From an uncultured Clostridia bacterium (GTDB lineage Bacteria; Bacillota; Clostridia; TANB77; CAG-508), in the NCBI GenBank assembly GCA_944392465.1, contig CALXWR010000012.1, positions 1 to 33,211 on the forward strand: 33,211 bases of DNA, given 5' to 3'. The notes under the pieces are model-generated. The model did not search any database and was not told the DNA's origin. It worked only from the letters and a program-made list of their open reading frames with translations. Both the position numbers and the translations under genes were made by a program. Shown in pieces: positions 16,863-26,281 of the stretch (position 1 is the stretch's first letter; every line of letters begins with the position of its first letter).

Positions 16863-17855
16863 CTATTCACTTATTTTTAAATTTGGTACTGCATTTAATG
16901 TTAAATCAGATGTTACTCCAGAAATATATCTATAATATCCAGCTGAAGCTATCATTGCAGCATTATCTGTGCAAAGTATTGGTTCTGGATAATATATTTT
17001 ATATCCTTCTTTTTCTAAATTTATAAAATTTTCTCGAATATATGAATTGGCAGACACTCCTCCTGCTAATGCAATAGTCTTTATATTTAACATTTTAGCT
17101 GCTTTTAAAGTATTTTCTAATAAAATATCTGTAACATCTTTCTCAAAGCTAGCACATAAGTCAGCTTTATTTATATCTGGATTTTTATGATGTAAATTAA
17201 TTATTGCAGTTTTTATTCCACTAAAACTAAAATCCAAACCATTCATATGAGTTTTTGGAAGCTCTATATTAGGTTGCCCTTCTTTAGCAAGTTTATCTAC
17301 TTTTGGACCTCCTGGATAACCAAGTCCAATCACTCTTGCAACTTTATCAAAAGCTTCCCCAATTGCATCATCTTTAGTTCTTCCTAATATTTCAAACTTA
17401 TCGTAATCATAAATATGTACTAAATGAGTATGTCCTCCTGAAATTATTAAACATAAAAAAGGTGGTTTAAGCTCTTTATGAGTTATATAATTTCCTGCTA
17501 TATGTCCTTCAATATGGTTTGTTCCTGTAAGTGGTTTCCCTAATGCATAACTTAATCCTTTTGCATATGATACCCCTACAAGTAATGCACCTACTAATCC
17601 TGGTCCATAAGTACATGCAATATTGTCTATATCTTTAAATGTGATTTTAGCTTCTTCTAAAGCTTTTTTGGTTACATCAGAAATAGCTTCTATATGATTC
17701 CTAGAAGCTATTTCTGGTACAACTCCACCAAATTTCTCATGTATTTTTATTTGAGAATTTATTATATTAGATAAAACTTCTCTGCCGTTTTTTACAACAG
17801 CAACAGAAGTTTCATCACAACTTGATTCAATTCCTAGTGTAAATATATCTTTCAT
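16863..17855 (-). CDS. tsaD: tRNA threonylcarbamoyladenosine transferase subunit TsaD
   Basis: Transfers the threonylcarbamoyl group to A37 of ANN-decoding tRNAs, acting with TsaB and TsaE. ASKHA fold with the N-terminal signature GIESSCDET, metal-binding H114 and H118 (NHIEGH), ISGGHTHLV, the nucleotide motif ALAGGVSAN and D297 (CTDNAAM). Length 330, usual for the family. The ATG follows a TAGGAGATAG ribosome site. It starts 30 bp after the M50 protease gene. tsaB and tsaE are not in the window. Confidence 0.96.
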   Translation of the reverse strand: MKDIFTLGIESSCDETSVAVVKNGREVLSNIINSQIKIHEKFGGVVPEIASRNHIEAISDVTKKALEEAKITFKDIDNIACTYGPGLVGALLVGVSYAKGLSYALGKPLTGTNHIEGHIAGNYITHKELKPPFLCLIISGGHTHLVHIYDYDKFEILGRTKDDAIGEAFDKVARVIGLGYPGGPKVDKLAKEGQPNIELPKTHMNGLDFSFSGIKTAIINLHHKNPDINKADLCASFEKDVTDILLENTLKAAKMLNIKTIALAGGVSANSYIRENFINLEKEGYKIYYPEPILCTDNAAMIASAGYYRYISGVTSDLTLNAVPNLKISE

Positions 17856-17884
17856 ATTTTACTCTATCTCCTACTAAAAAATGC

Positions 17885-18622
17885 TTAAATAACGGTTAAT
17901 CCAAACATACTGGCACATAAATGAGCTATTCCACTATAAACTATATTTATTAATGGTGAAATTACTAATGATAATATTCCAACTACCCATAAAGCAATAA
18001 AAACTATTTCAAATATTTGACTATGAGAATCTAACCATACTTTAGCATTGTATGGTAAAAATCCACCTAGTATTTTTGACCCATCTAATGGAGGTAGTGG
18101 TATTAAATTAAATATTCCAAGCCCTATATTAATTGTAACAATTGATTGTAATACAGCTACTGTTATATAACCTGCTTGTGTTATATAAAACTCTGGTGCA
18201 AATCTTATAATAATACAGGTAACGATTTCAAAAATAAATGCAAGAACTATATTTGTTAAAGGACCTGCTGCTGCAACTATTGCTTCTGCTTTAGAAAGAG
18301 AAATATTCCTATTAAAATTTCTAGGGTTTATTTCTACAGGTCTTCCCCAACCAAAACCTGCAAATATTAGCATTATAGTTCCAAATAAATCTAAGTGCTT
18401 AAATGGATTTAAATTTAACCTTCCTTGTCTTCTAGGTGTATCATCACCTAGTCTATCTGCTGCAAATGCATGTGCAAATTCATGAAATGTTATTGCTATT
18501 AATAATCCTGGTATTGAAATAATTAAACTAAGTAGTGCTCCTTCACTTGAAAGTAATGACATTACTGCACTAAATAACATTAGTGCTATTATTAAAAATA
18601 TTAATCTTCTATCTATAAACAT
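17885..18622 (-). CDS. Site-2-protease-type M50 zinc metallopeptidase
   Basis: Integral membrane protease of the small S2P-like group. The zinc motif HEFAH lies in the second membrane segment, followed by ADRLGDDTPRRQGRLNLNP, and the third ligand sits in LPPLDGSKIL. About six membrane segments. The open frame begins at a TTG (18631), but AAAGGA is only 3 nt from it; the ATG at 18622 has a 12-nt spacing and is preferred (245 residues), though the choice is uncertain. The target is unknown; such proteins can be regulators or housekeeping enzymes. It starts 42 bp after lysS and 30 bp before tsaD, so it is probably co-transcribed. Confidence 0.9.
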   Translation of the reverse strand: MFIDRRLIFLIIALMLFSAVMSLLSSEGALLSLIISIPGLLIAITFHEFAHAFAADRLGDDTPRRQGRLNLNPFKHLDLFGTIMLIFAGFGWGRPVEINPRNFNRNISLSKAEAIVAAAGPLTNIVLAFIFEIVTCIIIRFAPEFYITQAGYITVAVLQSIVTINIGLGIFNLIPLPPLDGSKILGGFLPYNAKVWLDSHSQIFEIVFIALWVVGILSLVISPLINIVYSGIAHLCASMFGLTVI

Positions 18623-18664
18623 AAACCACAATTTTCCTTTTCTTTAATTTTAAGTAAACACATA

Positions 18665-20203
<1,539 letters not shown>

Positions 20204-20238
20204 CTATTTCTAATATTATAATACCTTATACGTTCAAT

Positions 20239-20267
20239 ATTATATAATATTTTACTGTTTTTGTAAA
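20239..20267 (-). promoter_or_regulatory. Promoter of lysS
   Basis: On the minus strand: TTTACA (20262-20267), 17-bp spacer, TATAAT (20239-20244). The leader is about 60 nt and shows no T-box sequence. Confidence 0.65.
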
Positions 20268-20346
20268 CCAATTATATAATATAAATTACTAAAACACTAT
20301 AAATTTTAATAATTGCTCTTTTTTAGATAAAAAAGTATGAAAAATT

Positions 20347-21969
20347 TTAAGATACTTTTCTTAATTCTTTTGCATGTTCTAAAGATGTTTTTGTTATATC
20401 CCCAGTTGATATTCTTGCAATTTCTTTTATTGTTTCTTCTTCATTTAATAACCTTACTTTTGTATATGTTTTATCATTTTTAATATTTTTGCTTATAAAG
20501 TAGTTATAGTTACCTTTTGCCGCAATTGAAGCTAGGTGTGTTACTATTATAACTTGATGATTATTAGAAATCTTTCTCAATTTTTCTCCTACAGCTTTTG
20601 CTGCTTTTCCACTAATTCCTGTATCTATTTCATCAAATATTAGGGTATATACTTTGTCTACATCTGCTAAAACTGTTTTTATTCCCAGCATTACTCTTGA
20701 CATTTCTCCACCAGATGCAATTTTAGTTAATTCTTTTTCTTCTTCCCCTTTATTCGTTGATATTAAAAATTTTACTTTATTCAAACCATTTCTATCGAAT
20801 TCATTTTTGTTTTCTACTTCAACTCTTAATACTGCATTATACATTTCTAAATCTGATAGTTCTTTATTTATTAAATTTGATAATTCTTTTGCTTTTTCTA
20901 TTCTTATGGCTGTTATATTATTACATATTTTTAGCATTTTTTGTTCTATTTCTTGCTTTTCTTGTTTTAATTTATTATTAATTTCATCAACATTTTCTAT
21001 TTCATTTATTTCGTTTTCTAATTTTTCTTTATATAAAAGTATTTCTTCTATAGTATTGCCATATTTCCTTTTTAAAGAATAGATTTCGTCCAATCTTTTT
21101 TCTATTACATCTCTTTCTTCCTCATCAAAACTGATTTCATCATTCATTATGGAAATATCTCTTGCTAATTCTTGTACTTCATAATAAATATTCTTTAATT
21201 CAGAAAGTTTTTCTTCATACTGATTGCCAAAGTTTGATATTTTTTCTAAGCTTCTTATAGATATAGAAATACTTTCTATTGCTTGATTGGATAAGCTATC
21301 ATCTACTATATGTAGGTTTTCTTGTAATTTTTCAGAATTTTTCATTATATTATGTTCTTCTTGTAATTTTATATCCTCATTAATTTTTAATTTTGCATTT
21401 GTGATTTCCTTTAATTCATAGTTTAATAAATCTAATCTTCTTTCTTTTTCTTTGTCATCCCCATAATTTTTGCTTAATTCTTTATTTATATTACAATATC
21501 TTTCAAATAATGAATAATACTCTGATTTTAATTTTATTAATTCTTTTCCTGCAAAATCATCCAAATATGATATATGTTTGGTTTCATCTAATAAATTATA
21601 GTTATCTTGTTGACCATGTATATCTATTAAATCTTGCATAAATTCTTTTAATTCATTTACTGTAACTAATCTTCCGTTTATTTTACATGAGTTTCTTCCA
21701 TTTATATATATTTCTCTAGAAACTATAATATTTCCATCAACAGAATGTGGATTTTCAGGGCAATATATACTTGCTTCAACAAAAGAATTTTTTTCTCCAT
21801 TTCGAATCATCTCTTTTGAAAATCTTCCTCCAGAAATTATATTTAATGCATTTATTATTAAAGATTTTCCTGCACCAGTTTCACCTGTTAAAACATTAAA
21901 TCCTTCGTTAAAATCAATTATTATATCCTCTATAATTCCTATATTTTTTATATGCAAAGTAGATATCAT
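20347..21969 (-). CDS. recN: DNA repair protein RecN
   Basis: SMC-like ATPase acting early in double-strand break repair. Walker A GETGAGKS at 29-36. The central coiled-coil arms (about 150-370) are rich in Glu/Lys. The ABC signature ASGGEMSRVML and Walker B LIFDEIDTGISGKAA follow. The frame is open to 22014, but the ribosome site AGGAGG is placed for the ATG at 21969, giving 540 residues starting MISTLHIKNIGII, typical of RecN. Its promoter has a LexA-like box between -35 and -10, consistent with SOS control. No terminator is seen before the lysS promoter. Confidence 0.96.
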   Translation of the reverse strand: MISTLHIKNIGIIEDIIIDFNEGFNVLTGETGAGKSLIINALNIISGGRFSKEMIRNGEKNSFVEASIYCPENPHSVDGNIIVSREIYINGRNSCKINGRLVTVNELKEFMQDLIDIHGQQDNYNLLDETKHISYLDDFAGKELIKLKSEYYSLFERYCNINKELSKNYGDDKEKERRLDLLNYELKEITNAKLKINEDIKLQEEHNIMKNSEKLQENLHIVDDSLSNQAIESISISIRSLEKISNFGNQYEEKLSELKNIYYEVQELARDISIMNDEISFDEEERDVIEKRLDEIYSLKRKYGNTIEEILLYKEKLENEINEIENVDEINNKLKQEKQEIEQKMLKICNNITAIRIEKAKELSNLINKELSDLEMYNAVLRVEVENKNEFDRNGLNKVKFLISTNKGEEEKELTKIASGGEMSRVMLGIKTVLADVDKVYTLIFDEIDTGISGKAAKAVGEKLRKISNNHQVIIVTHLASIAAKGNYNYFISKNIKNDKTYTKVRLLNEEETIKEIARISTGDITKTSLEHAKELRKVS

Positions 21970-22001
21970 TTTTATCCTCCTATAGAAAATTTGTTTGTTA
22001 T

Positions 22002-22030
22002 ATTTTACAACCAAGTGTTCGTTTTGTCAA
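22002..22030 (-). promoter_or_regulatory. recN promoter with LexA-like box in the spacer
   Basis: On the minus strand: TTGACA (22025-22030), 17-bp spacer, TAAAAT (22002-22007). The spacer contains CGAACACTTGGTTG (22008-22021), which matches 12 of 14 positions of the Gram-positive LexA consensus CGAACRNRYGTTYG. One half-site (CGAAC) is perfect and the other is degenerate. Confidence 0.6.
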
Positions 22031-22084
22031 TCTCTTTTTTGCACTTTTTTATTATTATATTATTAATAGAAAAATACACCGAAT

Positions 22085-22115
22085 AAAAAAGGATATCAAA
22101 TTGATATCCTTTTTT
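22085..22115. terminator. Bidirectional terminator after the 814-residue protein gene
   Basis: Two 15-base arms (AAAAAAGGATATCAA and its complement) with a single central base, flanked by A-run and T-run. On the minus strand the stem is followed by TTTTTTATTC. It overlaps the stop codon of the upstream gene and isolates recN. Confidence 0.8.
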
Positions 22116-24558
22116 ATTCTTTTGTTTCATAATCTGCATTATATTCATAAATTTCTATTTCTTTTGTTGCAAAGTCAAATTCATTTACTTTGTAATTCAT
22201 ATAAAATGTATCTTCTTTTACAAATTTTAATTTTAATTTGTTTACATCTAGCACTATTTCTGATGATAAGTTCATTCCTACTGGTAATGTTTTATTATAA
22301 TTATCATAAAATATTATATTGCTATAAAATACTGCTGGTGTATTTTCTTTTATATTTATTTTGCATAATGTTATTTTTTCTTTTTTCTCTGTAAGTTCAT
22401 TTTTTAAAGCTGTTTTTGGATTCATATTAAATATTCGTATTCCCTGAACTGTTTTTTTATCATTTACACAATATACAGACATATCATATGGTGATTTTAT
22501 TTTATTTAATGATTCTTTTATAAGTGATAAATAGCTTTCTAAGTTTTCTTTATATGTTTTAATATTTGTGTCTAAATTTATATTTAATATTTTAAATTTG
22601 TCTTTTTCTATTTCTCTATGTTTTTCATTGTTAATGCTTTTTAGTTTAGTTTTGTCTTCGACTAAGCTACCAAAAATGTCAAAATCTTTACTATTTATTA
22701 CTTCTATATTATCTTCGTATTCTTTTTTTAATTTGTTTAAATCTTTTTCTAATTGACTTTCTTTCTTTCCAGTTTTTCTTTTTGGTTTTACTGTTTTATT
22801 TTCTTTTATTTCAAGTACTTCTGCATCTTTTTCATCATTTAATTCTTTAAATGATGCTGGCACTTGTTTTAAAGCAAATATTGCATCTGTTTCATTTTTT
22901 GATAATTTTCTTCTTTGAACTTCATCAACAATTTTTCCTAAATCTTCTAAATCATCTTGATAATCAAAATACTTTTTCATTTTTATTTGCTCTGCTTTTT
23001 CTTGTTCTTCTGCTTCATGTAGGGTTTGTACCTCATCTTTGCTAGTAAATTTCCAAAATTCAAAAATGCTCTTCTTGTGTTTGTCTATTTCTTTTATGTA
23101 TAAATCAGCATTGTCAATTTTTTTAGCTAATATATCTTTTTTTGTTTCTATTGCTTTGATATCTAATGTTAAATTTGTATTTTTCTTAACTATTTCTTCT
23201 AGTTTTGCACATATATTAATTAAATCCTCTATTGTATATTGTTGTTTTAACATATATAATTCTTTTAATGTTTCGTCTTGCGCTTCGTCTTTTACACCTT
23301 TACTTTCATTTCTTCTATTTAAAGTTTTTTGCTCTTTTAGTATTCGAACATCTTTATTGTCTTTTTTCTTTTTAAAGAAATATTTAACTTTACCAAAAAA
23401 GGTCTTTTTACATTCTAGAAATGTCGCAATTTGTCTTTGCCTTTGTAAGTAATCTTGTGTTAATTCTTCAATAACTATTTTAAATTTACTTAGTTTTCTT
23501 TCAAGTTCTGCTCCATCTTTTATTTCTTTTTTTAGTCTATCAATTTTATCTAAATACTCTAATTTTATATATTCAGAAAGATTTGCATATTTAATTAAAT
23601 GATTATTATGCCAAAACTCTAACTCGCCTTCTGGATTTATCTTTGTTACAAATTTAAATTCTTCCTTTGCGCCTGTTGCTAGTATAAACATGGCTTTTAG
23701 CAATTTGTAAAACTCTAATGATTTTTCTTTAGAATCTAAAGTTATACTATATGTTGTTTTTATTTTATCATATATATTTGTAATTCCTACAACTTTAATA
23801 AATAGATTGTTGTCTTTATCAAATATTTCATATACATTTGGCCATTCTTTTGTAAAATACCATAAATAATTTTCAATATCTGAAATTTCTGATTTTGTTA
23901 AGTATAATCCAGAATATTCTAAATGACTTATTGGAATAAATATATAATTTCCTTTTTTAGCTCTTGCATGTGCTATTTGTTCTTTTAACAAGTAAAACAT
24001 TGCGTTATTATCTTGTTCTTTTGTAGTTGCAAGCATAAAATATTTTTTTGCATAATCTGAATAATATACTTGCCATATATAATTGTTTGGATATTTTACT
24101 TCATATGGTATTTTTTCGTTTAATTTTTCTTGTTCTTTGGCTATTTCTTCAATTCTTGTTTCGTTAATAGTTTCAATTAGCTTTATAAAAGTTTCATGTT
24201 TTTCAGCATTTTCTATATTCTTTTTATCCAAGTAATCACGAATTGGGCTTGCTAATTTATATTTTTCTTTTATGTCAGTTAGTCTATCTTGTGGTGTTAT
24301 TAAAATTTCTATATTTTTTATATTAACATATCTATATACTTTATAAATTGTATCATCATACGATTTAGAAGGTCTGAAATTTAGGCTTTCATGTTCTTTT
24401 AAAAATGCTGGTATTCTGTTTAAATTAAGTCCAATATATTTCAATTTGCTATTTACTTCATTATCTGGCTCTTTTTTTGTGACTTTTTTGGTAGTTCTAG
24501 GTGTTTTTGTAGTTTTTGTAGCCTCTGTTGTTTTTACTGTTTTAGCAGTTCTAGCCAT
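22114..24558 (-). CDS. Large lysine-rich, partly coiled-coil protein of unknown function
   Basis: 814 residues with a strong ribosome site (AAGGAGG) before the ATG. I do not recognise the family. Residues 1-31 form a Lys/Thr/Arg/Ala tail with repeated KTT/TKT steps, like histone-type or HU-type DNA-binding tails. Residues 35-330 look globular, with many aromatic positions (IWQVYYSDYAKKYFML, YLWYFTKEWPNVYEIF). Long Glu/Lys helices likely to form coiled coil cover about 331-380, 430-500 and 520-620, interrupted by a basic-aromatic patch (FFGKVKYFFKKKKD, 387-400). The final 150 residues again look globular with beta-like strands. No signal peptide, membrane segment, Walker A or catalytic motif was found. 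It is transcribed alone: own promoter, own terminator. A structural or nucleoid/cytoskeletal role is a guess. Confidence 0.85.
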   Translation of the reverse strand: MARTAKTVKTTEATKTTKTPRTTKKVTKKEPDNEVNSKLKYIGLNLNRIPAFLKEHESLNFRPSKSYDDTIYKVYRYVNIKNIEILITPQDRLTDIKEKYKLASPIRDYLDKKNIENAEKHETFIKLIETINETRIEEIAKEQEKLNEKIPYEVKYPNNYIWQVYYSDYAKKYFMLATTKEQDNNAMFYLLKEQIAHARAKKGNYIFIPISHLEYSGLYLTKSEISDIENYLWYFTKEWPNVYEIFDKDNNLFIKVVGITNIYDKIKTTYSITLDSKEKSLEFYKLLKAMFILATGAKEEFKFVTKINPEGELEFWHNNHLIKYANLSEYIKLEYLDKIDRLKKEIKDGAELERKLSKFKIVIEELTQDYLQRQRQIATFLECKKTFFGKVKYFFKKKKDNKDVRILKEQKTLNRRNESKGVKDEAQDETLKELYMLKQQYTIEDLINICAKLEEIVKKNTNLTLDIKAIETKKDILAKKIDNADLYIKEIDKHKKSIFEFWKFTSKDEVQTLHEAEEQEKAEQIKMKKYFDYQDDLEDLGKIVDEVQRRKLSKNETDAIFALKQVPASFKELNDEKDAEVLEIKENKTVKPKRKTGKKESQLEKDLNKLKKEYEDNIEVINSKDFDIFGSLVEDKTKLKSINNEKHREIEKDKFKILNINLDTNIKTYKENLESYLSLIKESLNKIKSPYDMSVYCVNDKKTVQGIRIFNMNPKTALKNELTEKKEKITLCKINIKENTPAVFYSNIIFYDNYNKTLPVGMNLSSEIVLDVNKLKLKFVKEDTFYMNYKVNEFDFATKEIEIYEYNADYETKE

Positions 24559-24591
24559 AATTTGCCTCCTTCAATTATTCTTTCGTATTGC

Positions 24592-24600
24592 ATTATATCA
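24592..24600 (-). promoter_or_regulatory. Extended -10 promoter of the 814-residue protein gene
   Basis: TGATATAAT on the minus strand is a TGn-extended -10 about 20 nt before the ribosome site. The -35 position (TAGAAT) is poor, as is common with extended -10 elements. Confidence 0.5.
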
Positions 24601-24690
24601 CAAGTTTCTTTATTATTCTATATGAAAATATGAATTTCAGAAAAAGTTTTTATATAATAAAGTTACTAAACTTTCTTATTTTTCCAAAAC

Positions 24691-24723
24691 AATTGCCCAG
24701 GGAATTTCTCCCCGGGCAATTGC
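24691..24723 (-). terminator. Terminator after the alarmone synthetase gene
   Basis: A 13-bp GC-rich stem (CAATTGCCC plus GGGG/CCCT, with one G-U in the minus-strand RNA) around a 7-nt loop, followed by TTTTGG. It closes the GC-rich island on the left. Confidence 0.75.
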
Positions 24724-24728
24724 AACCT

Positions 24729-25640
24729 CTAACGCAAAAGGTTCAATGGATCAACCGAGCTAACGAGTCCGACTCTATCGTAGATGGTGCCACTAGGAAC
24801 CGAAGTTTCGCCCTCGAATTCAACCAAGGTGACACCTTCGATGTCGACCCTAGACAGGTCAACCGGAATCTCGAAGTCTTCATAGCGAAGCAGTCTGTGA
24901 GCTTCATGGCTAGTTGCCTCGGCATACTCTGCTCGCACTTCGGCTTCTTGAGTCCTTACCTGAATCTCGACCGTTTGCTGGTCAGGTCCCATGGGAACAG
25001 CGTGCAGGCACTGGTAGCCATTGGGTTTGGCATAGTAAAAGTAGTCCTTCACGTTGTCCCTGAAGACGTCCAAAACTCCAGACTCCTTCGGAATCAAGAT
25101 GCCATCCAGCTCTCGCACCGTGCGATCCTGTGTGACCGTAGACAGAGTGTTCTTCTTGTCGACAACAAGGAACCTAAGCACCTCGTTCATGATGTCGTAA
25201 GCCATCTGCTGGCTTTTTGGTGTATCCTTCTTTCCAGTCTGAGCAACAATTCGAATGCCGATAAAGTCTTTCAGACTTTCAAGAGAGGAGAACACATTCG
25301 TGCCTCGTTTCTCACCTCGCTGAATTAGTATCACCATCTTTGCGATGACACCAATGAGCGCCTTTTGACGCCTGGTCACTGTAATCGTGTGTCCGTATCT
25401 TCTGGATATCCCGCGAAGGACATCTTTGATTTCACGAACATCTTGATCAAGCTTGATGACCAGATCCGAATTTCGCATGTTGTTAAACTCGATGAGCTTG
25501 TTCGCACATGCGATCTTCTCCAAGTTGTTTGGATCCTCACTGAACCATGCGATAAGCGCAGTCCAAACATCATCGATGTTGTGCGCTTTTTCCAGAATTT
25601 CCTGCATATCAGGAAATTCCAGGGTGTCTGTAACCTTCAT
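24729..25640 (-). CDS. RelA/SpoT-type (p)ppGpp synthetase domain protein
   Basis: Likely transfers pyrophosphate from ATP to GDP/GTP. The synthetase core occupies about residues 85-250 of 303. Visible motifs: LKDFIGIRIV (Mg-binding Asp), KPNGYQCLHAV (the guanine-stacking Tyr) and VEIQVRTQEAEVRAEYAEATSHEAH (catalytic Glu and conserved H). No HD, TGS or ACT domain, so it is a free-standing synthetase larger than typical RelP/RelQ. G+C is about 55% in a sampled 60-bp line against about 27% in neighbours, pointing to horizontal gain. The ATG follows AAAGGAG; own promoter at 25685-25713. An HD alarmone hydrolase gene lies just upstream. It could be half of a split Rel or a toxSAS toxin; activity is not proven. 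Confidence 0.85.
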   Translation of the reverse strand: MKVTDTLEFPDMQEILEKAHNIDDVWTALIAWFSEDPNNLEKIACANKLIEFNNMRNSDLVIKLDQDVREIKDVLRGISRRYGHTITVTRRQKALIGVIAKMVILIQRGEKRGTNVFSSLESLKDFIGIRIVAQTGKKDTPKSQQMAYDIMNEVLRFLVVDKKNTLSTVTQDRTVRELDGILIPKESGVLDVFRDNVKDYFYYAKPNGYQCLHAVPMGPDQQTVEIQVRTQEAEVRAEYAEATSHEAHRLLRYEDFEIPVDLSRVDIEGVTLVEFEGETSVPSGTIYDRVGLVSSVDPLNLLR

Positions 25641-25659
25641 GTTGCATACTCCTTTCGGT

Positions 25660-25677
25660 TGTTTGTAAAACGGTTTA
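25660..25677. promoter_or_regulatory. Operator-like imperfect palindrome at the synthetase start site
   Basis: GTAAAACGGTTTAC with central CG lies right after the -10, near the expected transcription start. The layout resembles LacI-family or cre-type operators, but it misses the cre consensus at more than one place. Confidence 0.3.
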
Positions 25678-25684
25678 CTCTTTA

Positions 25685-25713
25685 ATTATAGCATATTTTA
25701 GCTATTTTCACAA
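25685..25713 (-). promoter_or_regulatory. Promoter of the alarmone synthetase gene
   Basis: TTGTGA (25708-25713), 17-bp spacer, TATAAT (25685-25690) on the minus strand. The -10 context ATGCTATAAT is the same as in the hydrolase promoter. Confidence 0.65.
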
Positions 25714-25732
25714 ATTTATCACTTTTTCTATA

Positions 25733-25767
25733 CACCAAGAAAGAGACCAATGGTCTCTTTCTTGGTG
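25733..25767 (-). terminator. Strong 16-bp hairpin between hydrolase and synthetase genes
   Basis: Perfect arms (CACCAAGAAAGAGACC and its complement) around a 3-nt loop. Neither strand has a true U-tract after the stem, so it may be a weak terminator, an mRNA 3' stabiliser or a processing site. It starts 6 bp after the hydrolase stop codon. Confidence 0.6.
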
Positions 25768-25773
25768 GAAGAC

Positions 25774-26205
25774 TTATTCCTCCCCATTCAAAATTTCAAT
25801 CGCTTTTTGATACTTTTTTGCACGCCTCCAATCCTTTTCGGTCGGATTTTTGATTCTAGACATGTCACTATTGTGTCTTAGATCTGCAAGCTTAACTTTC
25901 CTTGCAATCGGATTGTCCTTCACCATCCCAACATAGTCGAAGTAGTCCACAGACTTGTCATGTGTAAGAAGCTTCAATGCCTCAATCACATTGCTCGGAA
26001 ACTGTTCTGAGAGCTCAGCCAAGGTAACGTCGGTGTCCTCCACCGTGTCATGCAAAAGTGCAACAATGCACTCCGCCTCCGTTCCCATCTGTTCTGCCAA
26101 ATGAATAGGGTGGAAAATGTAAGGTACTCCTGATTTGTCAAGTTGTCCATGATGTGCATTATATGCGATTCTCATCGCTCTTTCAGTTGCTTCAGTATAT
26201 ACCAT
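25774..26205 (-). CDS. Small HD-domain alarmone hydrolase (SAH, MESH1/SpoT-like)
   Basis: Likely removes the 3'-pyrophosphate of (p)ppGpp. The 143-residue protein is just the HD domain of Rel/SpoT: HHGQLDKSGVPYIFHPI (H32), LLHDTVEDT (H52-D53, E56-D57) and KLADLRHN (D108, N112). All expected metal and catalytic residues are visible, so it should be active. G+C is about 53% in a sampled 60-bp line, as in the synthetase gene downstream and unlike everything around. AGGAGG precedes the ATG; own promoter at 26243-26270, directly behind thrS. Pairing with a separate synthetase suggests a split alarmone module in which this enzyme could act as the antidote. Confidence 0.88.
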   Translation of the reverse strand: MVYTEATERAMRIAYNAHHGQLDKSGVPYIFHPIHLAEQMGTEAECIVALLHDTVEDTDVTLAELSEQFPSNVIEALKLLTHDKSVDYFDYVGMVKDNPIARKVKLADLRHNSDMSRIKNPTEKDWRRAKKYQKAIEILNGEE

Positions 26206-26242
26206 AAGCTCCTCCTTACATAGTAGTTTTAACTATTTAATG

Positions 26243-26270
26243 ATTATAGCATTTTTTTGATTTTTTTCAA
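26243..26270 (-). promoter_or_regulatory. Promoter of the alarmone hydrolase gene
   Basis: TTGAAA (26265-26270), 16-bp spacer, TATAAT (26243-26248) on the minus strand, beginning 12 bp after the thrS stop codon. Confidence 0.65.
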
Positions 26271-26281
26271 TATGACCTGCT

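Noticed and set aside
24588..25328. 246-codon open frame on the plus strand
   Set aside because: It lies antisense over the alarmone synthetase, whose protein has clear RelA/SpoT motifs; the plus-strand product shows no recognisable domain and has no ribosome site. The long frame is a by-product of the higher G+C.
25660..25677. True CcpA cre site
   Set aside because: The palindrome misses the cre consensus at more than one place, so it is kept only as a generic operator-like site.
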